Assembly (NCBI GenBank): GCA_018334015.1
Contig: JAGXTI010000033.1
Coordinates: 1 to 54,031 of the forward strand
From: Silanimonas sp.
GTDB taxonomy: Bacteria; Pseudomonadota; Gammaproteobacteria; Xanthomonadales; Xanthomonadaceae
DNA: 54,031 bases
Reading direction: 5' to 3'
Shown: piece after piece, positions 9,150 through 18,516 of the stretch
How the letters are laid out: each line of letters starts with the position of its first letter
How positions within the stretch are numbered: the first letter of the stretch is position 1
Program-made: the position numbers and the translations under genes
The notes under the pieces: generated by a model
Databases searched by the model: none
What the model was told of the DNA's origin: nothing
The model's input: the letters and a program-made list of their open reading frames with translations, nothing else

Positions 9150-10775
9150 ATGCCTCGCACGACACCCACCCTGTCCCGCCGGCCTTGGCCGGCCGTGCTC
9201 GTCTTCGGTCTGCTCCTTGGCTGCGCTCGAGAGGCGCCACCCGTCGATGCCCCCCGCGTCGATCCGACCATGATGGCCGCTCCGCAGGTCGACGTGGTGG
9301 AACTGTCGGTGGCCGAGGCGCAAGCCGGCATGGCCGCCGGGCGATTCAGCAGCGCCGACCTCGTCGACGCCTACCTCGCCCGTATCGCCGCCATCGACGA
9401 TGCCGGCCCGACCCTGAACGCGGTGATCGCCCTCAACCCCTCGGCTCGCGCCGACGCCGGGCGGCTCGACGCCGAACGGGCTGCAGGCGTTGTTCGTGGC
9501 CCGCTGCATGGCATCCCGGTGCTGGTGAAGGACAACATCGACGTCGCCGGCCTGCCAACCACGGCCGGCTCGCTGGCCCTCGCGAACCACGTGCCCAAGG
9601 ACGATGCCTTCCTCGTCGCGCGACTGCGTGAGGCTGGCGCCGTGATCCTCGGCAAGACCAACCTGAGCGAGTGGGCGAACTTCCGCTCGACGAATTCGAT
9701 CTCGGGCTGGAGCAGCGCCGGCGGCCAGACGCGCAACCCCTACGTGCTCGATCGCAACGCCTGCGGATCCAGCTCGGGCACGGGCGCCGCCATCGCCGCA
9801 AGCCTCGCCACGGTCGGTGTCGGCACCGAGACCAACGGCAGCATCCTCTGCCCTGCCGCGGTGAATGGGCTGGTTGGCCTGAAGCCCACCGTAGGTCTCG
9901 TCAGCCGTGATGGCATCGTGCCGATCTCGATCTCGCAAGACACCGCCGGACCCATGGCGCGCTCCATCGCCGATGCCGCTGCGCTCATGCAGGCGCTGGC
10001 GGCGATCGACCCGGCCGATCCTGCCGGTCCCGCGGCGGAGGGCCGCGTGGCAGACGACTTCAGCGCCGACCTCGCTACAGCGTCGCTCGCAGGCAAGCGC
10101 ATCGGGGTGCTGCGGCAAGCGATGGGCCGACACGCCGGGCTCGACGCTGCCACCGAAACCAGTCTGGACGCCCTGCGCGCTGCGGGTGCCGAACTGGTCG
10201 ACGTCGAGATGGGCACGTGGGGGCAATGGGGCGGCCACGAGCTCGAGGTATTGCTGTACGAATTCAAGGACGGCGTGAACCGCTATCTCGCGGACGGCGC
10301 CCCGATCGGGTCGCTCGAGGCCCTGATCGCCTGGAACGAGGCGAACGCCGATCGCACCCAGCCGTGGTTCGGCCAAGAGCTGCTTCTGCGGGCCCAGGCG
10401 AAAGGGCCGCTCACGGAATCGACCTACCTCGAAGCGCGGGCGACGGCGCGTCGTCTTGCAGGCGACGAGGGGGTGCTGGCCCTGCTGGGCACGCAGCGCT
10501 TGGATGCGCTGCTGGCACCCACCACCGGTCCCGCTTGGCCGATCGATCCGGTGCTCGGCGACCACTTCATCAGCGCCGGCTACGGCGCCGCCGCAGTGGC
10601 CGGAACGCCCAGCCTTACCGTGCCGATCGGCGACGTGCACGGGCTGCCCGTGGGCCTGAGCCTGCTCGGCGCCCCGTATGCCGAGGCGGAACTGCTGGCG
10701 CTCGGCGCCGCCATCGAACGCGCCGTGGCGCCGGGGCGCCGCCCGCCGGCCTTCGCGCCCAGCCTGCAGCCCTGA
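9150..10775 (+). CDS. Amidase-signature hydrolase, probable lipoprotein
   Basis: Encodes 541 residues. The amidase signature is present: the catalytic Lys in PVLVKDNIDVAGLPTTAGS and the Ser-rich CGSSSGTGAAIAASLATVGV followed by GTETNGSILCPA. The family hydrolyses amide bonds through a Ser-cisSer-Lys triad; the natural substrate is unknown. The N-terminus (RRPWPAVLVFGLLLGC) has a lipobox LLLGC, so it is probably an exported lipoprotein, unlike cytoplasmic GatA. I chose the ATG at 9150 because the signal peptide begins there. A 13-residue upstream extension is possible but lacks signal character. Confidence 0.85.
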   Translation: MPRTTPTLSRRPWPAVLVFGLLLGCAREAPPVDAPRVDPTMMAAPQVDVVELSVAEAQAGMAAGRFSSADLVDAYLARIAAIDDAGPTLNAVIALNPSARADAGRLDAERAAGVVRGPLHGIPVLVKDNIDVAGLPTTAGSLALANHVPKDDAFLVARLREAGAVILGKTNLSEWANFRSTNSISGWSSAGGQTRNPYVLDRNACGSSSGTGAAIAASLATVGVGTETNGSILCPAAVNGLVGLKPTVGLVSRDGIVPISISQDTAGPMARSIADAAALMQALAAIDPADPAGPAAEGRVADDFSADLATASLAGKRIGVLRQAMGRHAGLDAATETSLDALRAAGAELVDVEMGTWGQWGGHELEVLLYEFKDGVNRYLADGAPIGSLEALIAWNEANADRTQPWFGQELLLRAQAKGPLTESTYLEARATARRLAGDEGVLALLGTQRLDALLAPTTGPAWPIDPVLGDHFISAGYGAAAVAGTPSLTVPIGDVHGLPVGLSLLGAPYAEAELLALGAAIERAVAPGRRPPAFAPSLQP

Positions 10776-10817
10776 GGGTCGGCCGGAAGGTCAGCGCGGC
10801 CTCGGCTCAGGCGCCCG

Positions 10818-11219
10818 TCATACCAAGGGTCCGGCGACTGGCCCCGGCGGCCCGAGGACCAGCGCCAGCAGTTTGCCGATCGAACAGTGCTGTTCGAGCG
10901 GATGCCGCAGCGGGGCATCGAGATGCAGCAGGTAGCGGTTGCGCCGGCCCTCGCGCCGACGCTCGAGCACACCACCGGCTTCGAGGTCGGCGACGATCCG
11001 CTGCACCGCGCGCTCGGTGATGCCCACCTGAGCGGCGACATCGCGCAGGGTCTGGTCGGGTGCGGCCGCCAGACAGACCAGCACGTGCGTGTGGTTGCTG
11101 AGGAAGGTCCATTGCGAGCCCTCGGCACCGGCCTTGCCGCTGCCCTTGCCGCGGACCGCCGCCCGCTGCTGGCGGCCGTCCGGCTTGCGCGGCCGGGCTT
11201 TTTGCGCTTCAATATTCAC
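10818..11219 (-). CDS. Winged helix-turn-helix transcriptional regulator
   Basis: Encodes 133 residues from a GTG start. The middle region is a compact winged helix: [16 protein letters not shown], then [20 protein letters not shown] (recognition helix) and [18 protein letters not shown] (wing). This resembles MarR/ArsR-like one-domain regulators. The N-terminal 35 residues are basic and low complexity. It is divergent from isocitrate dehydrogenase across 30 bases that are strikingly AT-rich, so autoregulation and control of icd are plausible. The start is uncertain; a later start near the domain would also give a functional protein. Confidence 0.7.
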   Translation of the reverse strand: MNIEAQKARPRKPDGRQQRAAVRGKGSGKAGAEGSQWTFLSNHTHVLVCLAAAPDQTLRDVAAQVGITERAVQRIVADLEAGGVLERRREGRRNRYLLHLDAPLRHPLEQHCSIGKLLALVLGPPGPVAGPLV

Positions 11220-11242
11220 GATAATTTTTTCGTATATTGGAG
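11208..11242. promoter_or_regulatory. AT-rich divergent promoter/operator between regulator and icd
   Basis: This short AT-rich island in a 70% GC region has an imperfect dyad: AATAT..ACGA (11211-11221) facing TCGTATATT (11230-11238). GATAAT at 11220-11225 could be the icd -10 box. A GGAG Shine-Dalgarno for icd follows. The position fits an operator for the divergent winged-helix regulator; that link is inferred. Confidence 0.45.
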
Positions 11243-11249
11243 AAACCGA

Positions 11250-12752
11250 ATGTCCGCCCAGCCCAGCACCCTGCCGCTCCAGCCGACCGCCGAACTGCCG
11301 GCGATCACCCTTCCCGTCGCCGCCGGCGACGGCATCGGCCCGGAGATCATGGAGGCCACGCTGGCCGTGCTGAAGGCCGCCGACCCGGGCCTGAGCTTCC
11401 ACCATGTCACCGTCGGCCTCAAGGCCTACGAGAGCGGTCTGCTGACCGGCATCGGCGAGGACACCTGGCAGGCCATCGACCGGCACAAGATCATCCTGAA
11501 AGGACCGATCACCACTCCGCAGGGCGGCGGCTACAAGTCGGTCAACGTCACCCTGCGCAAGACGCTCGGCCTCTACGCCAACCTGCGCCCCTGCGTGTCC
11601 TACCACCCCTACGTGACCGCGCTGCACCCGAGCATGGACGTGGTGATCGTGCGCGAGAACGAGGAGGACACCTACGCCGGCATCGAGCACCGGCAGAGCG
11701 ACGAGGTCTACCAGTGCCTCAAGCTGATCACCCGTCCCGGCTGCGAGCGCATCGTGCGCTACGCCTTCGAGTACGCCCGTGCGCACGGGCGCAAGAAGGT
11801 CACCTGCATGACCAAGGACAACATCATGAAACTCACCGACGGCCTGTTCCACAAGGTCTTCGACGAGATCGCGCCGCAGTACCCGGAGATCAAGGCGAAC
11901 CACATGATCATCGACATCGGCACGGCGCGGATGGCGAGCCGTCCGACCGACTTCGACGTGGTGGTCACCCCCAACCTCTACGGCGACATCCTCTCCGACG
12001 TGGCCGCCGAAGTGGCCGGCTCGATCGGTTTGGCCGGCTCGTCCAACATCGGCCACGACTGCGCCATGTTCGAGGCTGTGCACGGCTCGGCACCCGACAT
12101 CGCCGGCCAGGACATCGCCAACCCCTCGGGCCTGCTGCTCTCCGCGGTGATGATGCTGGTGCACCTGGGCCGCGCCAAGCCGGCCACCGACATCCACAAC
12201 GCCTGGCTGTGTGTGCTGGAGGAGGGCCTGCACACCGGCGACATCTTCCGCGAGGGCCAGAGCAGGAAGAAGCTCGGCACCCGCGCGTTCGCCCAGGCCG
12301 TGATCGACCGCCTCGGCCAGCGGCCCAGCAAGATCGCCGCCATCGACTACCCGGAGCGCGAGCCGGAGTCGCTGATCCACCCGGATGTCAGCATCCCGCC
12401 GCACGTCGCCTCGAAGAAGGTGCTGGTCGGCGTCGATGTGTTCGTCAACTGGGACACCGGGACGCGCGATCCCAACGAACTGGGTGCGGCGCTGGAAAAA
12501 CTCACTGGCGAGGACTTCCGGCTGGCGCTCATCACCAATCGCGGCGTCAAGGTCTACCCGCACGGCAACCCGCAGACCCTGCGCACCGACCACTGGCGTT
12601 GCCGTTTCCCGGCCACCACCGAAGCGGTCGATGGCCAGGCCATCTCGCGCCTGCTGATGCGGATCGCCGAGGCCGGTTTCGATGCGGTGAAGACCGAGAA
12701 CCTCTACACCTTCGACGGCGTGCGCGGCTACTCGCAGGCGCAGGGCGAGTAA
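11250..12752 (+). CDS. icd: Isocitrate dehydrogenase, Thermus-like long type, probably NAD+-dependent
   Basis: Encodes 500 residues, matching the long IDH group with an extra C-terminal domain (as in Thermus thermophilus IDH) rather than E. coli Icd. It oxidises isocitrate to 2-oxoglutarate and CO2. Substrate motifs are [32 protein letters not shown] and the metal-binding [14 protein letters not shown]. The coenzyme loop reads [19 protein letters not shown] enzymes have Lys-Tyr where this has Asp-Ile, so NAD+ use is predicted. It is divergent from a regulator and 10 bases upstream of an uncharacterised zinc-ribbon protein. Confidence 0.92.
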   Translation: MSAQPSTLPLQPTAELPAITLPVAAGDGIGPEIMEATLAVLKAADPGLSFHHVTVGLKAYESGLLTGIGEDTWQAIDRHKIILKGPITTPQGGGYKSVNVTLRKTLGLYANLRPCVSYHPYVTALHPSMDVVIVRENEEDTYAGIEHRQSDEVYQCLKLITRPGCERIVRYAFEYARAHGRKKVTCMTKDNIMKLTDGLFHKVFDEIAPQYPEIKANHMIIDIGTARMASRPTDFDVVVTPNLYGDILSDVAAEVAGSIGLAGSSNIGHDCAMFEAVHGSAPDIAGQDIANPSGLLLSAVMMLVHLGRAKPATDIHNAWLCVLEEGLHTGDIFREGQSRKKLGTRAFAQAVIDRLGQRPSKIAAIDYPEREPESLIHPDVSIPPHVASKKVLVGVDVFVNWDTGTRDPNELGAALEKLTGEDFRLALITNRGVKVYPHGNPQTLRTDHWRCRFPATTEAVDGQAISRLLMRIAEAGFDAVKTENLYTFDGVRGYSQAQGE

Positions 12753-12762
12753 GCTCGCGGGG

Positions 12763-13605
12763 ATGCCCTACCCCGACCCGCGCGTCGCCATCGCCACCCT
12801 GCACGGCAAAGCCGAGGCCCTGCGCCCGGCTCTGGCCAGGGTCGGCCTCGTGCCGGTCACGGTGGCGGTCGACACCGACGCGTTCGGCACCTTTTCCGGC
12901 GAGATCGAGCGCCGCGCCGACCCACGCGAAACCGCCATCGCCAAGGCCCGGCTCGGCATGACGACGAGCGGCCTGCCGCTCGGCCTCGCCACCGAGGGCA
13001 GCTTCGGGCCCGACCCGCTGCTCGGCTTTTTGCCGGCCCATCACGAACTGCTGGCCTTCGTCGACGACACCCACGGCCAGGTGCTGGTGCTGGAACAGAC
13101 CGGCCGCGACAGCAACTGGCAGTCGAAAACGTTGCGTCATGCCGACGAGGCCTGGCCGCTGCTCCAGGCCTCGGGGTTTCCCGAGCATGCCGTGCTGGTG
13201 CGGCCGAACCTGTTCCAGCCGGGCATGCCGGTGGCCAAGGGCCTGCGCGACCCGGCCGCGGTGGCGGCGGCCATCGCCCACGCGGCCGCGCTCTCGGCCG
13301 ACGGTCTGGCACGGCTCGACACCGACATGCGCGCCCACATGAACCCGACCCGGATGCGCCGGATCGCGGCACTCGGTGAGGCCCTGGCGCAGCGACTCGC
13401 CACGCCCTGCCCGGCCTGCGGTACGCCCGGGTTCGGCCTGACGGGGACGGAGCCCGGCCTACCCTGCGAGCTGTGCGGCGAAGCCACCGATCTCGTCCGC
13501 GACGAGATCCACGGTTGCGGCGTCTGCGGCGTTCGCGAGACGCGTCCGCGCGCCGACGGGAGAACCGCGGCCGACGCCGGACACTGCCCGGAGTGCAATC
13601 CGTGA
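12763..13605 (+). CDS. Uncharacterised protein with C-terminal zinc-ribbon cysteines (probably DUF6671)
   Basis: Encodes 280 residues. The N-terminal 210 residues form a conserved-looking domain ([18 protein letters not shown], then [12 protein letters not shown] and [11 protein letters not shown]). The C-terminus has paired cysteines: [25 protein letters not shown] and a final CPECNP, consistent with one or two zinc ribbons. I believe this is the DUF6671 family, but that is from memory. It begins 10 bases after icd and is probably co-transcribed. No catalytic motif is recognised. Confidence 0.75.
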   Translation: MPYPDPRVAIATLHGKAEALRPALARVGLVPVTVAVDTDAFGTFSGEIERRADPRETAIAKARLGMTTSGLPLGLATEGSFGPDPLLGFLPAHHELLAFVDDTHGQVLVLEQTGRDSNWQSKTLRHADEAWPLLQASGFPEHAVLVRPNLFQPGMPVAKGLRDPAAVAAAIAHAAALSADGLARLDTDMRAHMNPTRMRRIAALGEALAQRLATPCPACGTPGFGLTGTEPGLPCELCGEATDLVRDEIHGCGVCGVRETRPRADGRTAADAGHCPECNP

Positions 13606-13627
13606 TAGTCTGGCCGCCCCAAAACTG

Positions 13628-14005
13628 TTGCCTTCAGTGGCTCGACGCCTCGCTCTAGCCGTAACAAGTCTCGCGCTCATCGCGCACATCGTTCTCCTGG
13701 TCTATCTCGGCGATGCCGAGCGCCCTTGGCTCGACCGAGCTTGGTCGGGCGGATTCGGCGTCTGGATCCTCGGCCCCTTCCTCGCGCCTCTCGCGCTGCT
13801 TGTCGCGACAGAGCGGATTTCCGGCGCATGGATCACCGCTGGCATCTTGCTCGTCAGTGCGCTGAGCATATGGGCATACGGCGATACCTTCTTCGATGAG
13901 CACATTGACGCCCAAGATTCGCTGGTCTTTCTTTTCGTGCCGCTTTACCAGTACGCACTCATGATGGTGGCGGTGGTAGTTGCCGTATGGCGAGGCGAAA
14001 CGTAG
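13628..14005 (+). CDS. Small hypothetical integral membrane protein
   Basis: Encodes about 125 residues with four hydrophobic stretches: LALAVTSLALIAHIVLLVYL, GFGVWILGPFLAPLALLVAT, ITAGILLVSALSIWAYG and LVFLFVPLYQYALMMVAVVV. No ATG exists at the 5' end; TTG (13628) or GTG (13637) must serve. Its GC content is visibly lower than its neighbours, which may indicate transfer. Function unknown. Confidence 0.6.
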   Translation: MPSVARRLALAVTSLALIAHIVLLVYLGDAERPWLDRAWSGGFGVWILGPFLAPLALLVATERISGAWITAGILLVSALSIWAYGDTFFDEHIDAQDSLVFLFVPLYQYALMMVAVVVAVWRGET

Positions 14006-14030
14006 GCGACGTCACGCACCCCCTGAGCCC

Positions 14031-15425
14031 TCAAAGCGCCGACGGCGCGGCGATCTGCCCCTGCTTGCGCACAATCAGCATGGCGATCTCCAGCGACTGC
14101 TCGTAGTTGAGCCGTGGGTCGACCGTGGTGCGGTAGGCGCGGGCGAGGTCGTGGTCGGCCAGTTCGCTGGCACCGCCGGTGCACTCGGTGACGTTCTCGC
14201 CGGTCAGCTCGAGGTGGACGCCGGCCAGCCGGGTGCCGGCCGCCGCGTGGGCATCGAAGCTCTGCTCGACCTCGGCGCGGATGTTCTCGAAGCGGCGGGT
14301 CTTGTAGCCCTGGGCGGTGGATTCGGTGTTGCCGTGCATCGGGTCGCAGAACCAGGCCACGCGACGGCCCTCGCGCCGCATCGCCTCCAGCAGCGGCGGC
14401 AGCTTCTCCAGCACCTTGCCGGCCCCCATGCGATGGATGTAGACCAGCCGACCGGCCTCGTTGTCGGGGTTGAGCGCCTCGGCCAGGCGCAGGGCCTGCT
14501 CGGCCGTCACCGAGGGCCCCAGCTTGACCCCGATCGGGTTGCGGATGCCGCGGAAATACTCGACATGGGCACCATCGAGCTGGGCCGTGCGCATGCCGAT
14601 CCAGGGGAAATGCGTGCCGAGGTTGAACCAGCCCCACTGGCGTGGCACCTGGCGGGTCAGGGCTTCTTCGTAGGGCAGCAGCAGGGCCTCGTGCGAGGTG
14701 TAGAACTCGACGCGGTTCAGGCTGTCGATCGGGCCGCCACCGATCGTCTCCATGAAACGCACGGCATCGCCGATACCGCTCACCATCCTGCGGTACTCCT
14801 CGGCCAGCGGCGAGCGCGCCACCCAGCCCAGATCCCAGTATTCCGGGTGGTGCAGGTCGGCAAAGCCGCCGTCGATCAGCGCACGCACGAAGTTCATGGT
14901 CATCGCCGAGCGGGCGTGGCCTTTCACCATCCGGCGCGGGTCCGGGGTGCGGGCCTCGGCGGTGAAGGCCGGGGCATTGATGAAATCACCACGGTAGCTG
15001 GGCAGCACCACGCCCCCGTGTTCCTCGGTGTCGGCGGAGCGCGGCTTGGCGTACTGGCCGGCGAAGCGGCCGATCCGCACCACCGGCAGGCGCAGGCCAT
15101 GGACCAGCACCAGGCTCATCTGCAACAGCACTTTGAGCCGGCTCGAAATGTGACCGCTCTCGCAGTCGGCGAAGCTCTCGGCGCAATCGCCACCCTGCAG
15201 GATGAAACGCTTGCCGGCCTCGGCCTCGGCCAGCTGGCGGCGCAAGGCGAGCACCTCCCAGGAGGTGACCAGAGGCGGCAGGGCCTGCAGTTCAGCGATC
15301 GCCTGCGCCAGCGCGGCCGGATCGGGGTAGCTCGGCTGCTGCAGGGCCGGCTTCGTCCGCCACGACGAACGCGTCCAGCCGACGGGCGCGTTGACGGGGG
15401 TGACGGGGCGGTCCTGCGCGTTCAT
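14031..15425 (-). CDS. Class II 3-deoxy-D-arabino-heptulosonate-7-phosphate synthase
   Basis: Encodes 464 residues of the plant-like class II DAHP synthase, which condenses PEP and erythrose 4-phosphate to start the shikimate pathway. Family landmarks are FILQGGDCAESF near residue 75, RIGRFAGQYAKPRS, LPSYRGDFIN, HFPWIGMRT, KLGPSV and WFCDPMHGNT. It starts 8 bases after dsbB ends on the same strand. Shikimate genes aroK and aroB lie just beyond on the other strand, giving a local aromatic-biosynthesis cluster. Confidence 0.93.
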   Translation of the reverse strand: MNAQDRPVTPVNAPVGWTRSSWRTKPALQQPSYPDPAALAQAIAELQALPPLVTSWEVLALRRQLAEAEAGKRFILQGGDCAESFADCESGHISSRLKVLLQMSLVLVHGLRLPVVRIGRFAGQYAKPRSADTEEHGGVVLPSYRGDFINAPAFTAEARTPDPRRMVKGHARSAMTMNFVRALIDGGFADLHHPEYWDLGWVARSPLAEEYRRMVSGIGDAVRFMETIGGGPIDSLNRVEFYTSHEALLLPYEEALTRQVPRQWGWFNLGTHFPWIGMRTAQLDGAHVEYFRGIRNPIGVKLGPSVTAEQALRLAEALNPDNEAGRLVYIHRMGAGKVLEKLPPLLEAMRREGRRVAWFCDPMHGNTESTAQGYKTRRFENIRAEVEQSFDAHAAAGTRLAGVHLELTGENVTECTGGASELADHDLARAYRTTVDPRLNYEQSLEIAMLIVRKQGQIAAPSAL

Positions 15426-15433
15426 GGCGGTGC

Positions 15434-15958
15434 TCAGTTTACGCGACGGCGCAAGCCGGCCACCAGCGCGCCGATGCCCAGCAGCACGAAGCAGACGAAG
15501 GTCCAGATCGGCATCGACAGGCCGAGGAAGGTCCAGTCGATCTTGGCGCAATCGGCCGAACCGGCCAGCGAGGCGGCGAGCGCGTCGATTGGCCCCAGCG
15601 CCTCCCACATGTAGGCGAGGCCCTGGCCGCTGCAGCTCGGCAGCGCCGAGATCGGCTGCATCTGCAGCCAGGCATGGCGGGCGGCGATGCTGGCACCGAG
15701 GGCGGCCAGGGCCGCGAGGGCGATGCCATAGGCCGCGCGGCCGCCGCGCCCTCGGCGACCGCTGGGGTTGTGCAGAGCGGCCACCAGACCGAGCAGGCCG
15801 ATCGCCGCGAACACGAAGCGCTGCAGCATGCACAAGGGGCAGGGCAGCATGAACATGCCGTGCTCGACGTACAGGGCAAAACCCAGCAGGGCCACGCAGA
15901 CGGCGAAACCGAAGCCCATCTGCAGGCGGAACGACCAGGCGAAAGGGTTGGGGTTCAT
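15434..15958 (-). CDS. dsbB: Disulfide bond formation protein B
   Basis: Encodes 174 residues with four predicted membrane helices. The first periplasmic loop has the redox pair CPLC (MLPCPLCMLQR), and the second loop carries two further cysteines (PSCSGQG and SADCAKIDW), the pair that oxidises DsbA. DsbB re-oxidises DsbA using quinone. The start is at MNPNPFAWSFRLQM; the open frame upstream is antisense to the next gene. It sits 65 bases downstream of the SDR-like gene. Confidence 0.93.
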   Translation of the reverse strand: MNPNPFAWSFRLQMGFGFAVCVALLGFALYVEHGMFMLPCPLCMLQRFVFAAIGLLGLVAALHNPSGRRGRGGRAAYGIALAALAALGASIAARHAWLQMQPISALPSCSGQGLAYMWEALGPIDALAASLAGSADCAKIDWTFLGLSMPIWTFVCFVLLGIGALVAGLRRRVN

Positions 15959-16023
15959 GGCACGGGATCGGGGCGGACGCCTGATTCTGACCGCAAGCGA
16001 TGGGAAAGTTCCATGCCGCCCGC

Positions 16024-16848
16024 TCAGGCCACCGCCTCGGGCGGCACGGCGTAGCCCTCCTGCCAGGACGGCCAGCGCGGCTGCCAGCCACTGGCGCGCA
16101 GCCGGGCGTTCGAGACACGCTTGCCGGTGACCGGCCCCGGCGCGGCACCGAGTGCCGGCAAACCGAGCCGCGTGCGCAGGCCGTCGAGCAGCACGTGCTC
16201 GAGCACCGACTGGTCGTCGTTGCCGCAATAAACCCGGTCGATGCGCGGCGCTTCGAGCAGGTGCCGCAGTGCGCCGGCCACGTCGTCGACATGGATGCGG
16301 TTGGTCCAGCGCGCTTCGCCGGCCGCCTCGCGGCGGGCCCGGCTCCACATCCGCTCGCGGCCGGGGCCGTAGATGCCGGAGGCCCGCAGCACGGCAGCAT
16401 CCGGGTGGGCCGCCAGTTCGTCCTCGGCCTCGCGCAGCACGCGACCGTTGAAGGCACTGGCATCGGCCGGCGTGGCCTCGTCCACCACGCCGCCGGCATC
16501 CTCGGCGTAGACCGCTGTGCTGGAAACGAACAGCACGCGGCCGTTCTCGCCACGATCGAGCAGGCGGCGCAGGCCATCGCGGTAGAGGGCACGGTAGGCG
16601 GCTTCGCTGCGCTCTTCGGGCGCGGCGCAGAACACCAGCGCATCCAGCCGCCTCGGCAGCGCGGCAAAACCTTCTCCGCTGCGCAGATCGGCCTGCACGG
16701 CACGCACACCTTCGACCATCGGCAGCGCACGCCGGCGCAGCGCCAGCACCTCCCAGCCAGCAGCCACCGCCAAGGCGGCAAGGCGCTGGCCGGTGTCGCC
16801 GGCACCGGCGATCAGCAGCAGAGGTCGGGAGCCGTTCGATTCGGGCAT
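16024..16848 (-). CDS. NAD(P)-binding sugar-epimerase-like protein (YeeZ-like SDR)
   Basis: Encodes 274 residues of an extended short-chain dehydrogenase. The N-terminal [15 protein letters not shown] is the Rossmann nucleotide loop and [10 protein letters not shown] contains the conserved Ser/Tyr region; [10 protein letters not shown] is the usual C-terminal landmark. Closest by memory to E. coli YeeZ, whose substrate is unsettled. It is divergent from aroK with a 52-base gap. Confidence 0.8.
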   Translation of the reverse strand: MPESNGSRPLLLIAGAGDTGQRLAALAVAAGWEVLALRRRALPMVEGVRAVQADLRSGEGFAALPRRLDALVFCAAPEERSEAAYRALYRDGLRRLLDRGENGRVLFVSSTAVYAEDAGGVVDEATPADASAFNGRVLREAEDELAAHPDAAVLRASGIYGPGRERMWSRARREAAGEARWTNRIHVDDVAGALRHLLEAPRIDRVYCGNDDQSVLEHVLLDGLRTRLGLPALGAAPGPVTGKRVSNARLRASGWQPRWPSWQEGYAVPPEAVA

Positions 16849-16900
16849 GGGCCTAGGGCACGCAGTGAAAACCAGAGGACAGCGATGCTACCGTTCGCCC

Positions 16901-17440
16901 ATGAATCACGCGGTGAACCTCGTGCTGGTCGGCCCCATGGGGGCGGGCAAGACCTCGATCGGTCGGCGTCTCGCCGAGCGTTTCGGGCTTGTGTTCGTCG
17001 ATCTCGACCAGGCCATCGAGGCGGCCACCGGGGTGCGCGTGGCCGAGATCTTCGAGCACGAGGGCGAAGCCGGCTTCCGCGAACGCGAGGCCCGCCAGCT
17101 CGAACTCGAACTCGCCGGCAGCGACCGCCTGATCGCCACCGGCGGCGGCGCGGTGCTGCTCGCGACCAACCGCGCCCGGATGCGCGAACGCGCCTGCGTG
17201 CTGCACCTCACGGTGTCGGTCGAGGAGCAGTTGCGCCGCCTCGCCCACGACCGGGCGCGGCCGCTGCTGCAGCGCCCCGACCGCGAAGCCGTGCTGCGCT
17301 CGATGGCCGCTGCCCGTGCACCGCTCTATGCCGAAGTCGCCGACCTCGGCTTCGACTCCACCGGCCTGAGCCCGGCCCAGGCCTGCGAGCGGCTGGTGCC
17401 GCTGCTGCGCGATCGCTGGCTGCGGGCGAGGGCCGCCTGA
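16901..17440 (+). CDS. aroK: Shikimate kinase
   Basis: Encodes 179 residues. It phosphorylates shikimate in the fifth step of the shikimate pathway. Motifs are [16 protein letters not shown] (Walker A), FVDLDQAIE (shikimate and Mg2+), FREREA and TGGGAVL. Arg residues of the LID region lie in RARPLLQRP. The start [11 protein letters not shown] is chosen by conservation; an upstream frame extension lacks similarity. Its TGA overlaps the aroB ATG, so the two are translationally coupled. Confidence 0.95.
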   Translation: MNHAVNLVLVGPMGAGKTSIGRRLAERFGLVFVDLDQAIEAATGVRVAEIFEHEGEAGFREREARQLELELAGSDRLIATGGGAVLLATNRARMRERACVLHLTVSVEEQLRRLAHDRARPLLQRPDREAVLRSMAAARAPLYAEVADLGFDSTGLSPAQACERLVPLLRDRWLRARAA

Positions 17441-18516
17441 TGAGCCTGCGCCGCCTCGAAGTCGAACTCGGACACCACCGCTACCCGATCCACATCGGGC
17501 CGGGCCTGCTCGATGACGCGGCCCTGCTGGCAGCATTGGCCCCCGGCCCGCAGGTGCTCATCGTCAGCGATGCCAACGTGGCCGCGCATCACCTCGCCCG
17601 CGTCGAGCGCGCCTTCGCCGGCAAGCGCTTCGCCAGCCATGTGTTGCCGCCCGGCGAGCAGGAAAAAACCTTGATGCGCTTTGCCGAGCTGATGTCGGTG
17701 CTGGCGGGGCTCGGCGCCCAACGTGATGTCACGCTGATCGCGCTCGGTGGCGGTGTGGTCGGTGACCTCACCGGCTTCGCCGCCGCCTGCTGGATGCGCG
17801 GCGTGCGCTTCGTGCAACTGCCCACCAGCCTGCTGGCGATGGTCGATTCCTCGGTCGGTGGCAAGACCGCGGTCGATCTGCCGCAAGGCAAGAACCTGGT
17901 CGGCGCCTTCCACCAACCGGCCGCCGTGCTGGCCGACACCACGACGCTCGCCACCCTGCCCGACCGCGAGCTGCGTGCCGGGCTCGCCGAAGTGCTCAAG
18001 TACGGGGCCCTGGGCGATGCCCTGCTGTTCGACTGGGTGCATGCCCAGGCGGCGGCCCTGCTCGCCCGCGACGACGAGGCGCTGATCCACGCCATCGCCC
18101 GCTCCTGCATGCACAAGGCCGGCATCGTCGGTCGCGACGAACGCGAGAACGGCGAACGCATGCTGCTCAACTTCGGCCACACCTTCGCCCATGCCATCGA
18201 GGCTGAACAGGGTTTCGGCGGGCTGGTGCATGGCGAAGCCGTGGCGGTCGGCATGCTGCTGGCGGCGCGACTCTCGGCCCTGCTGGGGCTCGCGCCGGCC
18301 GCCGACACAATGCGGCTCGCCCGTGCGCTTGGCGCGCTGGGCCTGCCGCTGGCCTTGCCCGCCGGACTCGATCCCGAGGCCCTGCTCCAACGCATGCAAC
18401 TCGACAAAAAAAACCGCTCGGGCCAGCTCCGGCTCATCCTCTGGCGCGGCATCGGTCAGGCCTTCGTGGCCGAGGGCCTCGATGCCGCCACGGTGCGGCG
18501 GGTGCTCGTGCCATGA
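17440..18516 (+). CDS. aroB: 3-dehydroquinate synthase
   Basis: Encodes 358 residues, typical of AroB. It cyclises DAHP to 3-dehydroquinate using NAD+ and a divalent metal. Conserved segments are [46 protein letters not shown], and the metal-binding Glu/His residues in [18 protein letters not shown] and [10 protein letters not shown]. Overlaps of ATGA type at both ends couple it to aroK and to the methyltransferase. Confidence 0.96.
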   Translation: MSLRRLEVELGHHRYPIHIGPGLLDDAALLAALAPGPQVLIVSDANVAAHHLARVERAFAGKRFASHVLPPGEQEKTLMRFAELMSVLAGLGAQRDVTLIALGGGVVGDLTGFAAACWMRGVRFVQLPTSLLAMVDSSVGGKTAVDLPQGKNLVGAFHQPAAVLADTTTLATLPDRELRAGLAEVLKYGALGDALLFDWVHAQAAALLARDDEALIHAIARSCMHKAGIVGRDERENGERMLLNFGHTFAHAIEAEQGFGGLVHGEAVAVGMLLAARLSALLGLAPAADTMRLARALGALGLPLALPAGLDPEALLQRMQLDKKNRSGQLRLILWRGIGQAFVAEGLDAATVRRVLVP

